DNA of 64,000 nt from assembly GCA_037447655.1 (NCBI GenBank), contig JBBHKE010000478.1, positions 241,466-305,465 of the forward strand, given 5' to 3'. Below, piece by piece: positions 35,433 to 46,877 of the stretch (positions are counted from its first letter, which is position 1; every line of letters begins with the position of its first letter). A program made the position numbers and the translations under genes. The DNA is from Zygnema cylindricum. Lineage: Eukaryota; Streptophyta; Zygnematophyceae; Zygnematales; Zygnemataceae. The notes beneath the pieces are model-generated. The model was not told where the DNA came from, searched no databases, and worked only from the letters and a program-made list of their open reading frames with translations.

Positions 35433-38400
35433 GGTTATGGGCCCACCCTCTAGGGTACCAATCTTTAATGGAACTGGCTTCATATACTGGAAAAGTATGA
35501 TGATAGGAGCTCTATGACAAAAAAAGGTTTTGGGGGATAGTGAGTGGACGGTTGGGGCGTCCATCAAATCTTGGAATTCCTCCAAGGTTTGGAGGAAGCA
35601 GATTCACTAGAAAAAAGGACCCACCTTCAACGGAGGAAACAAAAGAATGAGAGGTGGTGGACAAAGGAAAGGAGAAGGAGGCGACCACACCAATAGGAAC
35701 TGGTTCGGCATTCATGTCACCTATTCCGAGGAACGAGGAGAATGATACTGAAACGTGGGACTTCAACAATATGGCGGCAAAGCACTTCATCCTACGTCAT
35801 CTCACTCAAGGACTTGCATGTCCTCATTTGCACGTAGAAAGGGCATCCGATCTTTGGATGGCTTTCATAGAGATGTACCGAAGTGGTACGATTCAGCAAC
35901 AACACTTGGCTGATTAGAAAGTTAGGGAGTATGTATACAAAGGGGGGAAGATGTTCGATTTTTGCAATAAGCTTGCTACACTCTTCATGGAGCTAGAGAG
36001 TGCGGGAAAATATTTTAGCGAAAATGAAAAGTTTAACTGTTTACTGATGAAGTTACCTGATGAGTTCGAGAACATAGTCAACTGTGTGCAGGACTTGCCG
36101 AACTCAAGGTTGATATGGCACTCAGTGGTAGGGATGATTCTCGTTCGGGAGAATACGATTGAGATCAGAAGGGGAGGAAAGAGTGGCCAAGCCTTGGAAA
36201 ACTTTGACCGATTGGAGGAACAAGGATTTTTGGAAACTGGTCGAAAGCTATGGGGGAAGGGAGCAGAAAAATCAGACCGACGAGTTTGTACTAAGGGCTC
36301 CCAAAGGTTTATGTCATTTTTGTAAGAAACTGGGGCACTATATGGCAGAGTGCACTAAGCTAACCATGCTTCGGTCAAAGGAGGGGCAGACCGGTGGTAC
36401 CCGAGAGGAAAGAAAATGGCCCTTGTGACACAGGTTCATGAGGTGGAATCCGAGGACGAGGACGATGAGCTCCTTTTAGATAAGGAGTTGGAGGCGAAAA
36501 ACGAGGTCGAAATTCCACGAGGCAGAAATGTGCTTACGGTGGATTGAAAGGTGAAGCAGGCTAGATTGTAGATTCAGGTGCCTCCATGCACATGTGTAAC
36601 AATAGGCACATGTTCAACAAGATACGAAATATTCCCACCGTAGAGATAGAGTACGGGGATGGGAGGATAGTCACCACTACTCTTGTAGGATCGGTAGATT
36701 TGAAAGTGTTAGTTGAAGGAAAGACATCCATAGTAACATTCTTGGATGTATTGTTTATTCGGGAGCTGAACAAAAACCTCATCTCTACATTCGTATTAGA
36801 TGACAAGGGTTTTTTTACTAGCACTAGGGAAGGAGTCTTTACTGCTAGTTTTGAGGAGGATGTCTATTTCATTGCTGAGAAAGGTAGCCATGGGATGTTT
36901 AGGCTGGTTTTAATAAATGAAAAGAAGAAACTTTATTATGCTGGTGTTCATGATATTATGATGTGGCATAAGATGCTTGGGCATGTGAATCTAGACAAGT
37001 TAAGAGAGATGAAAAATATGGGAGTGGTGGAAGGGATTAAGTTTAGTGAGAATGATAATATAAGTGATTGTAGTGGATGTGCTCAAGGTAAAACACACAG
37101 ATTACCCTTTCCTAAAACAACCATCTATAAGGGAGAAAAAATTATAGATCTAGTACACACGGTTATTTCGGGACCGGCTAAAGTGCCCTCACCGGGGGGG
37201 AAGAGATTTATGATGACTATCACTGATGATTGGTCTCGATATTCCCGAGTGTATTTTTTGAAAAACAAGTCCAAAGCCCAAGATTATTTTAGACAATATA
37301 AAGCATGGAGCGAAAAAAACTCCATAAAACTCCAATCAAGAGAATAAGGAGTGACAATGGTGGAGAGTACACTTCTAACCAGTTTGAGGATTTTTTGAAG
37401 GAAGATGGGGTCTAACACCAAAAGACTGTTCCACTACCGGAACAGAATGGGGTTCCTGAAAGGTTAAATAGAACACTAAGTGATAGTGCTAGAAGTATGT
37501 TGTCAGATAAGAAAGGTAGGAAAAAGGTTTTGGGCAGAAGCAATGAACTGTGCTAATTACCTCAAAAATAGAGTTCTTACTTCAGCTATAAAAGATCAAA
37601 CATCTTATGAGAGATGGAGAGGCCAGAAACCAAACTTATCTCACTTAAAGGTTTTTGGCAGTCAAGTATTCAGTCTAGATACTGATTGGTCTAATTGGAA
37701 GCTAGATCCTAAAGGAAAACCGGGATACTTATTAGGATATGATGAGGATGTTAAAGGATATAGAGTTTATGATCTAAAAAGGGAAGATATAATCTTAGTA
37801 AAGCATCTAGTAGTTATGGATGAAGGAAAGTCAGTGGATCCCTTCAAATATACAAAGTCAGTAAAAATCAGATTTGAGTCACAAAATTTTGATGACTTTG
37901 AGCTTCCTAACTATCCATGTTTTAGAGAAGATGACATTCTTGCAGGAACAAATCAGACCGAAAAGGTCTCGGCTGTGGAAACTCCATTGACAACTCTACC
38001 CGAAGCGGAAAACGTGGTGGAAATTGATTCGGAATCAAGGGATAGGGGAGAAGCCGAGTTTGTTCGAAAGAATCCACGAGAACCATCTATTCCGGCCTCA
38101 GATTTTGAGGGGGGAAGGAGAAGTAGCAAAAGACTACAAGAAAAACAGGTTAATAACAAGGTAACAAAACTATCTCATCAAGATGAACCTCAAACTTATG
38201 GAGAGGCGATGACTTGTCCAGAAAGAAACCGGTGGAAGACAGCCATCAATGAGGAGATGGCCTCAATTATGGCAGCCGATACTTGGGAGCTAGTGGATTT
38301 TCCACCTAACCGAAAACTAATCGGTTGTAAGTGGGTTTTCAAACTAAAACTGAAACAGATAACACAATCGAGCGCTACAAGGCCCGATTAGTGGCAAAGG

Positions 38401-39112
38401 GATTTACACAAAAAGAGGGAATTGACTACGAGGAAACCTTTGCCCCGGTGGTCAGATTTCCCTCCGTCCGCATACTTCTCAGCCTGGCAGCAGCGGAAGA
38501 CATGGAAGTGCACCAGATGGACATCACGACAGCCTTCTTGCATGGAGAATTGGAAGAGGAGATCTTCATGCGACAACCTGGAGGGTTTGTGGAGGAAGCA
38601 GAGGAGAATAAGGTATGCCGACTGATTAAATCTCTTTATGGTTTGAAACAGGCGCCTCGACAGTGGAATAAGAAGCTTGATGAGTTTCTTACCGGTCTGG
38701 GATATATCCGGATAAGCTCAGATCACTGAATCTATGTTTTTGAAGATGAGGAAGGTTTTATATTTATTGCAATTTATTTTGATGATTTGCTTGTCTTAAG
38801 TAAATCAATGAAAAAAAATTATTTATTTGAAAACTGATCTTAAGGGGAGATTTGAAATGAAGGATATGGGGGAAGCAAAATATATTTTGGGAATTCAAGT
38901 AGAGAGAGACCGTAAAAGAAAAATTATAAGATTAACTCAAAAGCAAGCAATAGGGAACATGCTTGAAAAAATTCAAATGGATAAAGCTAATAGTTGTACA
39001 ACTCCAATGGAATTAAAAGAAGGGAAGTAAAGGGAGTGAGGAAGAAGGAGTCATAGTCTTAGACGAGGAATTATCTCCTGAAGAACAGAAGTTCATGCAG
39101 ACTATTCCTTAC
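35433..39112 (+). pseudogene. Copia A gag-pol, defective and truncated
   Basis: In order: gag with the zinc knuckle CHFCKKLGHYMAEC (near 36311), an integrase zinc domain (WHKMLGHVNLDKLREMKN), the DDW integrase core, and reverse transcriptase (KARLVAKGFTQKEGIDYEET), where YVDD reads YFDD. Several stops and frameshifts break it. Two of the frameshifts are also present in copia B: KKGRKKVLG in place of KKIGKRFW near 37513, and KLKLKQITQSS near 38345. The sequence ends at MQTIPY (39112), where a gypsy LTR begins. The RNase H part and 3' LTR are missing. Confidence 0.85.
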
Positions 39113-39603
39113 TGTAACAGAGTTACAAGGTTGAGTACTTAGTGGCTAGAAAGTAGGCTGCTATAGTTACGGTTGCAGAGCAGCGCAGCTGCGATTCTAG
39201 ATTAGCGCAACATAGGAGCATAGCAACTTAGTAGAATAACGTAGCGCAGCATAGCAACGCTGCGTAGCAGTATAGCAACGCTGCGGAAAGTAGATTTTAC
39301 CGTATAGTTCTAGAAGAATATTGCGGATAGATCTCGGTTGACCGCGAAGGTCCACGTGTACATTTGTACAGTATTCGGTTGACTAGCAGTTAGTTTAAAT
39401 AGTGAGACAGACGTAGTACGAGACAAACTCTTTGAGTAGACCTTCGCAGCGAGCACTGAATATTGTTATCCTCCTTTGAGTAATAAAGCGCAACTTTGAC
39501 TGTTAACTGCTGTGTGCGTCTGCTATTGCTACGGGGAGATCCCTGAAACTTTTCGTTGTGCATCTTCGTGGACTGTGGTTCTTATATCTCTTGTCCTATT
39601 ACA
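39113..39603 (+). mobile_element. 5' LTR of Ty3/gypsy chromovirus
   Basis: Runs from TGTAACAGAGTTACA to CCTATTACA, followed after one base by a tRNA-Met primer site. It contains repeated CGCAGCATAGCAACGC words (39200-39285) and a TAATAAAGCGCAAC stretch near its 3' part. It aligns along its length with the LTR at 58799-59286, but with many differences (roughly four of five bases alike by eye). The sequence to its left is copia A pol. Confidence 0.8.
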
Positions 39604-39604
39604 C

Positions 39605-39616
39605 TGGTATCAAAGC
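39605..39616 (+). promoter_or_regulatory. Gypsy primer-binding site
   Basis: TGGTATCAAAGC, one base after the LTR, matches the usual plant site TGGTATCAGAGC (complement of the 3' end of initiator tRNA-Met) with one change. Confidence 0.8.
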
Positions 39617-39637
39617 AATTCCCCGTGACCTGACAAC

Positions 39638-40414
39638 ATGGACGAACATGGGGTATCTACTACAGAAATGTTAGCGCAAGTTCTCAAGGAGCTAGAAAGC
39701 GTGAGATTACAGAACGCGCAGCTGAGCAACACCGTTGCAGCTTTGGAATCTCGTCTTGATGAGCGACCTCATGGAGGCATGGAGAGAGACTCCAGGAGCC
39801 TGAAATTGCGACTTCCCGACGAGTTCGACCCTGCAAGACACATGAACAAGGACACTTAGCTATTCTCTGTTGCGAATTATCTCGAGAATTTTCCTAGCAT
39901 GTCGGACCGAGAGAAGATTCACTAAGCAGGTGGTCTTCTTAAGGAGGTAGCGGGTGCATGGTGGAGGACATTGGTGGAGAGAGATGAGATACCGACCGTT
40001 TGGGCTCTCTTCGTCCAGTTCCTCCGAGACACCTGGCAGCCTGTTAATACGGTTAAGGCTGCACGAGATAAGATCGCGGTGTTGAAGCAACGAACTTCGG
40101 TGTTGGAGTTTACGCAACGGTTTTTGTAGTGCAAGGTGCAAATACCTACGATGACGGAGGATGAAGCTGTGGATCGCTACATGAAAGGGCTCAAATCATC
40201 CATTTGTAGGGATGTGGAGCAATGGCTCGCTCGGGAAAGCACAACTCGTAGTTTCTCAGCGATCGTTCAGTTTGTTGTGCGGACCGATTCAATCGACTTC
40301 ACCTACTGACAACCTTTTTATTATGGGTCGAGTAGCGGTGGAGGGGGTCGTCGAGACGATGGTCCAACTCCCATGGAGCTCGGAGCAATTGATGAGGATA
40401 AGGATGTGGTCAAC
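39638..40414 (+). pseudogene. Gypsy gag, N-terminal and central part
   Basis: Starts MDEHGVSTTEMLAQVLKELE with a coiled-coil-like leader, then a retrotransposon gag domain (GAWWRTLVERDEIPTVWALF, then FVQFLRDTW). It ends with the typical GPTPMELGAIDEDKDVVN linker. In-frame stops near 39857, 39923 and 40126 each look like CAG or CAA changed to TAG or TAA. Copia B interrupts it at 40415. The zinc knuckle follows on the other side (46968-47010). Confidence 0.8.
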
Positions 40415-41469
40415 TGAAACTCTGAGACCTCCATAAGTCCTCAGAGTGGACAACTTCCAAGAAGCCTCTAGGATAATACTGACCCCTTTGTGTTTCAACA
40501 AAAACAACTACAACCCTGGCAGACAATAACTCTCATCAACTTCAGCCCTGTGAAGGCAAGACTCCCTTGAGTCGATAGCAAAAAGAATCTCTGAATTTGC
40601 TCCCCTGAGTAGTAAGTTATGGAGGGTCAAAGTTGACCTTTTGTACAGAAGCTCATTGGGAGAGAGGGTCCTATCTCCTAATTTTTCTAAGTCGTATCTC
40701 TCTCACAGACTCTATCTACTGATGTACAGAGCCAATCAGAATGAAGCTCGGTACACAAAAGTATAGCTGCCGGTGTACTTTCTGTACGAACATCGGACGA
40801 CATGGCCTAAATGTCGACACGTGGTATGTCCAGATTCGTTCCCGTAATCCTTGGAGATGCCCCGATCCAATCTTATTCCGCCACGTGTCATCCGATGTGG
40901 CGATGTCTTTAACCGCCTAAATCCTCTTCGGCAAACTTGGCGTTAATTCCGGCCGTCCGATTAAATTCATATTTAATCGTAGCCGTAATAAATACATGTG
41001 CGATATTCTTTTCTATAAAGAAACAAATGCGCGGTATTGGATTCTTATCCGTACCGCTATCCGTACTTTTACAATTATGGATCTATGCATCCCGTAATTA
41101 GTTATAGTTAAATGAATTTTCCTACTCAATAACATTTAAATAAATATCATACCCTATATTACCTAACATTCGATGAAGACTTAACAGCTAAGGCTACTGT
41201 CTACCGGCTGTCTGCCGGCCGGTAGGTACAAGGATCAAATCCTGTAGCCAGCACCATATCTTTTTAGTAATAAAACCCCTAACTAATATATAATCCCGTA
41301 AACTTCTGGTTAGCCTAGGTAGCCATGGCTCTAGCTCCCTCTCCAATTTCTCAGTGACTGCGACAAGTTTGAGAGTTGGAGAGAGAAGTTAGAGGTAGAC
41401 TGCCTCGGCTTCTTTCTATATTTCTATTTAGACCTAGAAAATACTTTAAATGGATCATTAATTTCTACA
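40415..41469 (-). mobile_element. 3' LTR of copia B
   Basis: 1,055 bp on the minus strand, from TGTAGAAATTAATGATCC at 41469 to GTTTCA at 40415. The adjoining internal AATAAGGGGAG (about 41470-41480, minus) is the polypurine tract. Confidence 0.85.
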
Positions 41470-41499
41470 CTCCCCTTATTTTATAGTCAATTTTTAATT

Positions 41500-44400
41500 T
41501 CAGACCACACTTCTCTCGGAGAAAATTAGATTAGGGGAAGGCACAGGTTTGGTCATCATATCTGCTACCATCTCACTATCTGGACGGTACTCTAAACTGA
41601 TTATTTTGTTTTCTACTTTCTCTCTAACAAAGCTGAGTCTGATGTCCTTGAGTTTGGCTTTAAAATGATGTTTAGGATTGGCAGAAATAGCGATTCCTGC
41701 TTGATTATCACAAAAAAAATTATGCACACCACTCTTAAGGTGACCCAGCTCACCAAGCAAAGACTTCACCCACATCAATTCTTTTAGAGCACAGCAAGTG
41801 GCCATGTACTCAGCCTCCATGGTGGACTGAGCAATATTTTTTTGTTGTTTGCTACTCCTACAGCAAGCCCCATCACCCACATATAATACATATCCAGAAG
41901 TGCATCTCCTCATCCGAGCATCACCATAACTGGCATCACTCCAAGTAGTGATGTCAGTATTCTCCCCACCCAAATGCAACCATAGATCCCTAGTCCCTAT
42001 CAAATATTTGAGGACTCTCTTAGCTGCATCCCAATCCCTCTTAGTGGGAGCATTTAGACTTCTACTCAGCACTCCTACAGCTGCAGCTAAATCCGGCCAG
42101 GTACAATTCATAAAATAGATTAGACTTTCCACTACTTGCCTGTAAGGAATAATCTGCATGAACTTCTGTTCTTCAGGAGATTATTCCTCGTCTAAAACTA
42201 TGACTCCTTCTTCCTCACTCCCCTCACTTCCCTTCTTTAACTCTATTGGAGTTGTACAACTATTAGCTTTATCCATTTGAAATTTTTCAAGCATGTTCCC
42301 TATTGCTTCTTTTTGAGTCAATCTTAAAAATTTTCTTTTTGGTCTCTTTCTACTTGAATTCCCAAAATATATTTTGCTTCCCCCATATCCTTCATTTCAA
42401 ATCTCCCTTTAAGATCAGTTTTCATTTTATTAATTTTTTCCATTGATTTACTTAAGAGAAGCAAATCATCAACATAAATCGAAATAAATATAAAACCTTC
42501 CTCATCTTCGAAAACATAGATTGAGTGATCTGAGCTTATCCGGATATATCCCAGACCGGTAAGAAACTCATCAAGCTCTTATTCCACTGTCGAGGCGCCT
42601 GTTTCAAACCATAAAGAGATTTAATCAGTCGGCATACCTTATTCTCCTCTACTTCCTCCACAAACCCTCCAGGTTGTCGCATGAAGATCTCCTCTTCCAA
42701 TTCTCCATGCAAGAAGGCTGTCGTGATGTCCATCTGGTGCACTTCCATGTCTTCCGCTGCTGCCAGGCTGAGAAGTATGCGGACGGAGGGAAATCTGACC
42801 ACCGGGGCAAAGGTTTCCTCGTAGTCAATTCCCTCTTTTTGTGTAAATCCCTTTGCCACTAATCGGGCCTTGTAGCGCTCGATTGTGTTATCTGTTTCAG
42901 TTTTAGTTTGAAAACCCACTTACAACCGATTAGTTTTCGGTTAGGTGGAAAATCCACTAGCTCCCAAGTATCGGCTGCCATAATTGAGGCCATCTCCTCA
43001 TTGATGGCTGTCTTCCACCGGTTTCTTTCTGGACAAGTCATCGCCTCTCCATAAGTTTGAGGTTCATCTTGATGAGATAGTTTTGTTACCTTGTTATTAA
43101 CCTGTTTTTCTTGTAGTCTTTTGCTACTTCTCCTTCCCCCCTCAAAATCTGAGGCCGGAATAGATGATTCTCGTGTATTCTTTCGAACAAACTCGGCTTC
43201 TCCCCTATCCCTTGATTCCGAATCAATTTCCACCACGTCTTCCGCTTCAGGTAGAGTTGTCAATGGAGTTTCCACAGTTGAGTCCTTTTCGGTCTAATTT
43301 GTACCTGCAACAATGTCATCTTCTCTAAAACATGGATAGTTAGGAAGCTCAAAGTCATCAAAATTTTGTGACTCAAATCTGATTTTTACTGAGTTTGTAA
43401 ATTTGAAGGGATCCACTGACTTTCCTTCATCCATAACTACTAGATGCTTTACTAAGATTATATCTTCCCTTTTTAGATCATAAACTCTATATCCTTTAAC
43501 ATCTTCATCATATCCTAATAAGTATCCCGGTTTTCCTTTAGGATCTAGCTTCCAATTGGACCGATCAGTATCTAGACTGAACACTTGACTGCCGAAAACC
43601 TTTAAGTGAGATATGTTTGGTTTCTGGCCTGTCCATCTCTCATAAGATGTTTGACCTTTTATAGCTGAAGTAAGAACTCTATTTTTGAGGTAATTAGCAC
43701 AGTTCATTGCTTCTGCCCAAAACCTTTTTCCTACCTTTCTTATCTGACAACATACTTCTAGCACTATCACTTAGTGTTCTATTTAACCTTTCAACAACCC
43801 CATTCTTTTCCAGGTTTTCTAGAATTGTCTTTTAGTGTTGGACCCCATCTTCCTTCAAAAAATCCTCAAACTGGTCAGAAGTATACTCTCCACCATTGTC
43901 ACTCCTTATTCTCTTGATTGGAGTTTCATGGAGTTTTTTCGCTCCATGCTTTATATTGTCTAAAACAATTCTGAGCTTTGGACTTGTTTTTCAAAAAATA
44001 CACTCGGGAATATCGAGACCAATCATCAGTGATAGTCATCATAAATCTCTTCCCCCCCGGTGAGGGCACTTTAGCTGGTCCCCAAATAACCGTGTGTACT
44101 AGATCTATAATTTTTTCTCCCTTAAAGATGGCTGTTTTAGGAAAGGGTAATCTGTGTGTTTTACCTTGAGCACATCCACTACAATCACTTATATTATCAT
44201 TCTCACTAAACTTAATCCCTTCCACCACTCCCATATTTTTCATCTCTCTTAACTTGTCTAGATTCACATGCCCAAGCATCTTATGCCACATCATAATATC
44301 ATGAACACCAGCATAATAAAGTTTCTTCTTTTCATTTATTAAAACCAGCCTAAACATCCCATGGCTACCTTTCTCAGCAATGAAATAGACATCCTCCTCA

Positions 44401-45816
44401 AAACTAGCAGTAAAGACTCCTTACCTAGTGCTAGTAAAAAAACCCTTATCATCTAATACAAATGTAGAGATGAGGTTTTTGTTCAGCTCCGGAATAAACA
44501 ATACATCCAAGAATGTTATTATGGATGTCTTTCCTTCAACTAACACTTTCAAATCTACCGATCCTACAAGAGTAGTGGTGACTATCCTCCCATCCCCGTA
44601 CTCTATCTCTACGGTGGGAATATTTCGTATCTTGTTGAACATGTGCCTATTGTTACACATGTGCATGGAGGCACCTGAATCTACAATCTAGCCTGCTTCA
44701 CCTTTCAATCCACCGTAAGCACATTTCTGCCTCGTGGAATTTCGACCTCGTTTTTCGCCTCCAACTCCTTATCTAAAAGGAGCTCATCGTCCTCGTCCTC
44801 AGATTCCGCCTCATGTACCTGTGTCACAAGGGACTTTTTATTTCCCCTCGGGTTACCACCGGTGTGCCCCTCCTTTAATCGAAGCTTGGTTAGTTTAGTG
44901 CACTCTGCCATATAGTGCCCAGGTTTTTTACAAAAATGACATAAACCTTTGGGAGCCTTTGGTCCAAACTCGTCGGTCTGATTTTTCTGCTCCCTCCCCC
45001 TATAGTTTCCGACTGGTTAACGGGAATCCTTGTTTCTCCAATCGGTCGCAGTTGCCAAGGCTTGGCCACTCTTTCCTCCCCTTTGGATCTCAATCGTATT
45101 CTCCCAAACGAAAATCATCCCTACCACTGAGTTCAATATCCACCTTCAATCCGGCAAGTCCTGCACACAGTTGACTATGTTCGCGAACTCATCGGGTAAC
45201 TTCATCAGTAAAAATTTAACCTTTTCTTTTTCGCTAAAATCTTTTCCCGCACTCTCTAGCTCCATGAAGAGTGTAGGAAGCTCATTGCAAAAATCCAACA
45301 TCTTCCCCCCTTTGTATACATACTCTTAACTTTCTGATCTGCGAAATGTTGTTGCTGAATCGTACCACTTCGGTACATCTCTATGAGAGCCATCCAAAGA
45401 TCGGATGCCCTTTCTACCTGCAAATGAGGACATGCAAGTCCTTGAGTGAGATGGCGTAGGATGAAGTGCTTTGCCGCCATATTGTTGAAGTCCTAGGTTT
45501 CAGTATCATTCTCCTCGTTCCTCGAAATAGGTGATATGAATGCCGAACCAGTTGCTATTAGTGTGGTCGCCTCCATCTCTTTTCCTTTGTCAACCACCTC
45601 TCATTCTTTTGTTTCCTCTGTTGAAGGTGGATCCTCTTTCCTGGTGAATCTGCTTCCTCCAAACCCTAGAGGAATTTTAAGACTTGATGGACGCCCCAAC
45701 CGTCCATTCACTATCCCCCAAAACCTTTTTTCGCATAGAGCTCCTATCATCATACTTTCCAGTATAAAAAGCTAGTTCCATTAAAGATTGGTACCCTAGA
45801 GGGTGGGCCCATAACG
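41500..45816 (-). pseudogene. Copia B gag-pol, defective
   Basis: On the minus strand, in order: gag (MAAKHFILRHLTQGLACPHL), protease region, integrase zinc domain (WHKMLGHVNLDKL), integrase core, RT (KARLVAKGFTQKEGIDYEET) and RNase H (TTWSDASYGDARMRRCTSGY). Stops and frameshifts interrupt every domain. Two frameshifts are the same as in copia A (KKVGKRFW context near 43760 and KLKLKQITQSS near 42905). B itself keeps both LTRs and a target duplication, so it moved while already defective or shares a defective parent. Confidence 0.85.
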
Positions 45817-46872
45817 TGACACTCTGAGACCTCCATAAGTCCTCAGAGTGGACAGCTTCCAAGAAGCCTCTAGGATAACACTGACCCCTTTGTGTTTCAA
45901 CAAAAACAACTACAACCCTGGCAGACAATAACTCTCACCAACTTCACCTTTGTGAAGGCAAGACTCCCTTGAGTCGATAGCAAAAAGAATCTCTAAATTT
46001 GCTCCCCTGAGTAGTAAGTTATGGAGGGTCAAAGTTGACCTTTTGTATAGAAGCTCATTGGGAGAGAGGGTCCTATCTCCTAATTTTTCTAAGTCTTATC
46101 TCTCTCACAAACTCTATCTACTGATGTACGGAGCCAATTAGAATGCCGCTCTGTACACAAAAGTACAGCTGCCGGTGTACTTTCTGTACGAACATCGTAC
46201 GACATGGCCTAAATGTCGACACGTGGTATGTCCAGATTCGTTCCCGTAATCCTCGAAGATAGTGCGATCCAATGTTATTCCGCCACATGTCATCCGATGT
46301 GGCGATGTCCATTAACCGCCGAAATCCTCTTTTGCGATCTCGGCGTTAATTTTGGTCGTCCGATTAAATTCATATTTAATTTTAGCCGTAATAAATACAT
46401 GTGCGATATTCTTTTCTAAAAAGAAACAAATGCGCGGTATTGGTTTCTTATCCGTATCGCTATCCGTATTTTTACAATTATGGATCTATGAATCCCGTAA
46501 TCAGTTATAGTTAAATGAATTTTCCTACTCCATAACATTTAAATAAACATCATACCCTATATTACGTAACATTCGATGAAGACTTAACGACTAAGGCTAC
46601 CGTCTACCGGCTGTCTGCCGGCCGGTAGGTACAAGGATCAAATCTTGTAGCGGGCACCATATCTTTTTAGTAATAAAACCCCTAACTAATATATAATCCC
46701 GTAAACTTCTAGTTAGCCTAGGTAGCCATGGCTCTAGCTCCCTCTCCAATTTCTCAGTGACTGCGACAAGTTTGAGAGTTGGAGAGAGAAGTTAGAGGTA
46801 GACTGCCTCGGCTTCTTTCTATATTTCTATTTAGACCTAGAAAATACTTTAAATGGATCATTAATTTCTACA
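45817..46872 (-). mobile_element. 5' LTR of copia B
   Basis: 1,056 bp, starting TGTAGAAATTAATGATCC at 46872 on the minus strand and ending GTGTCA at 45817. In copies A and C the equivalent end is GTTTCA. It contains the GCCGGCCGGTAG-type palindromic word common to these LTRs. Confidence 0.85.
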
Positions 46873-46877
46873 TCAAC

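Larger units (their letters stand above)
40415..46872 (-). mobile_element. Copia B, full length, TSD TCAAC
   Basis: 6,458 bp inserted in reverse in the gypsy gag. TCAAC is present on both sides (40410-40414 and 46873-46877). Its LTRs (40415-41469 and 45817-46872) are similar but not identical, for example CTCGGTACAC against CTCTGTACAC. It is older than copia C. The primer site at 45816-45802 (minus) reads CGTTATGGGCCCACC. Confidence 0.92.
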
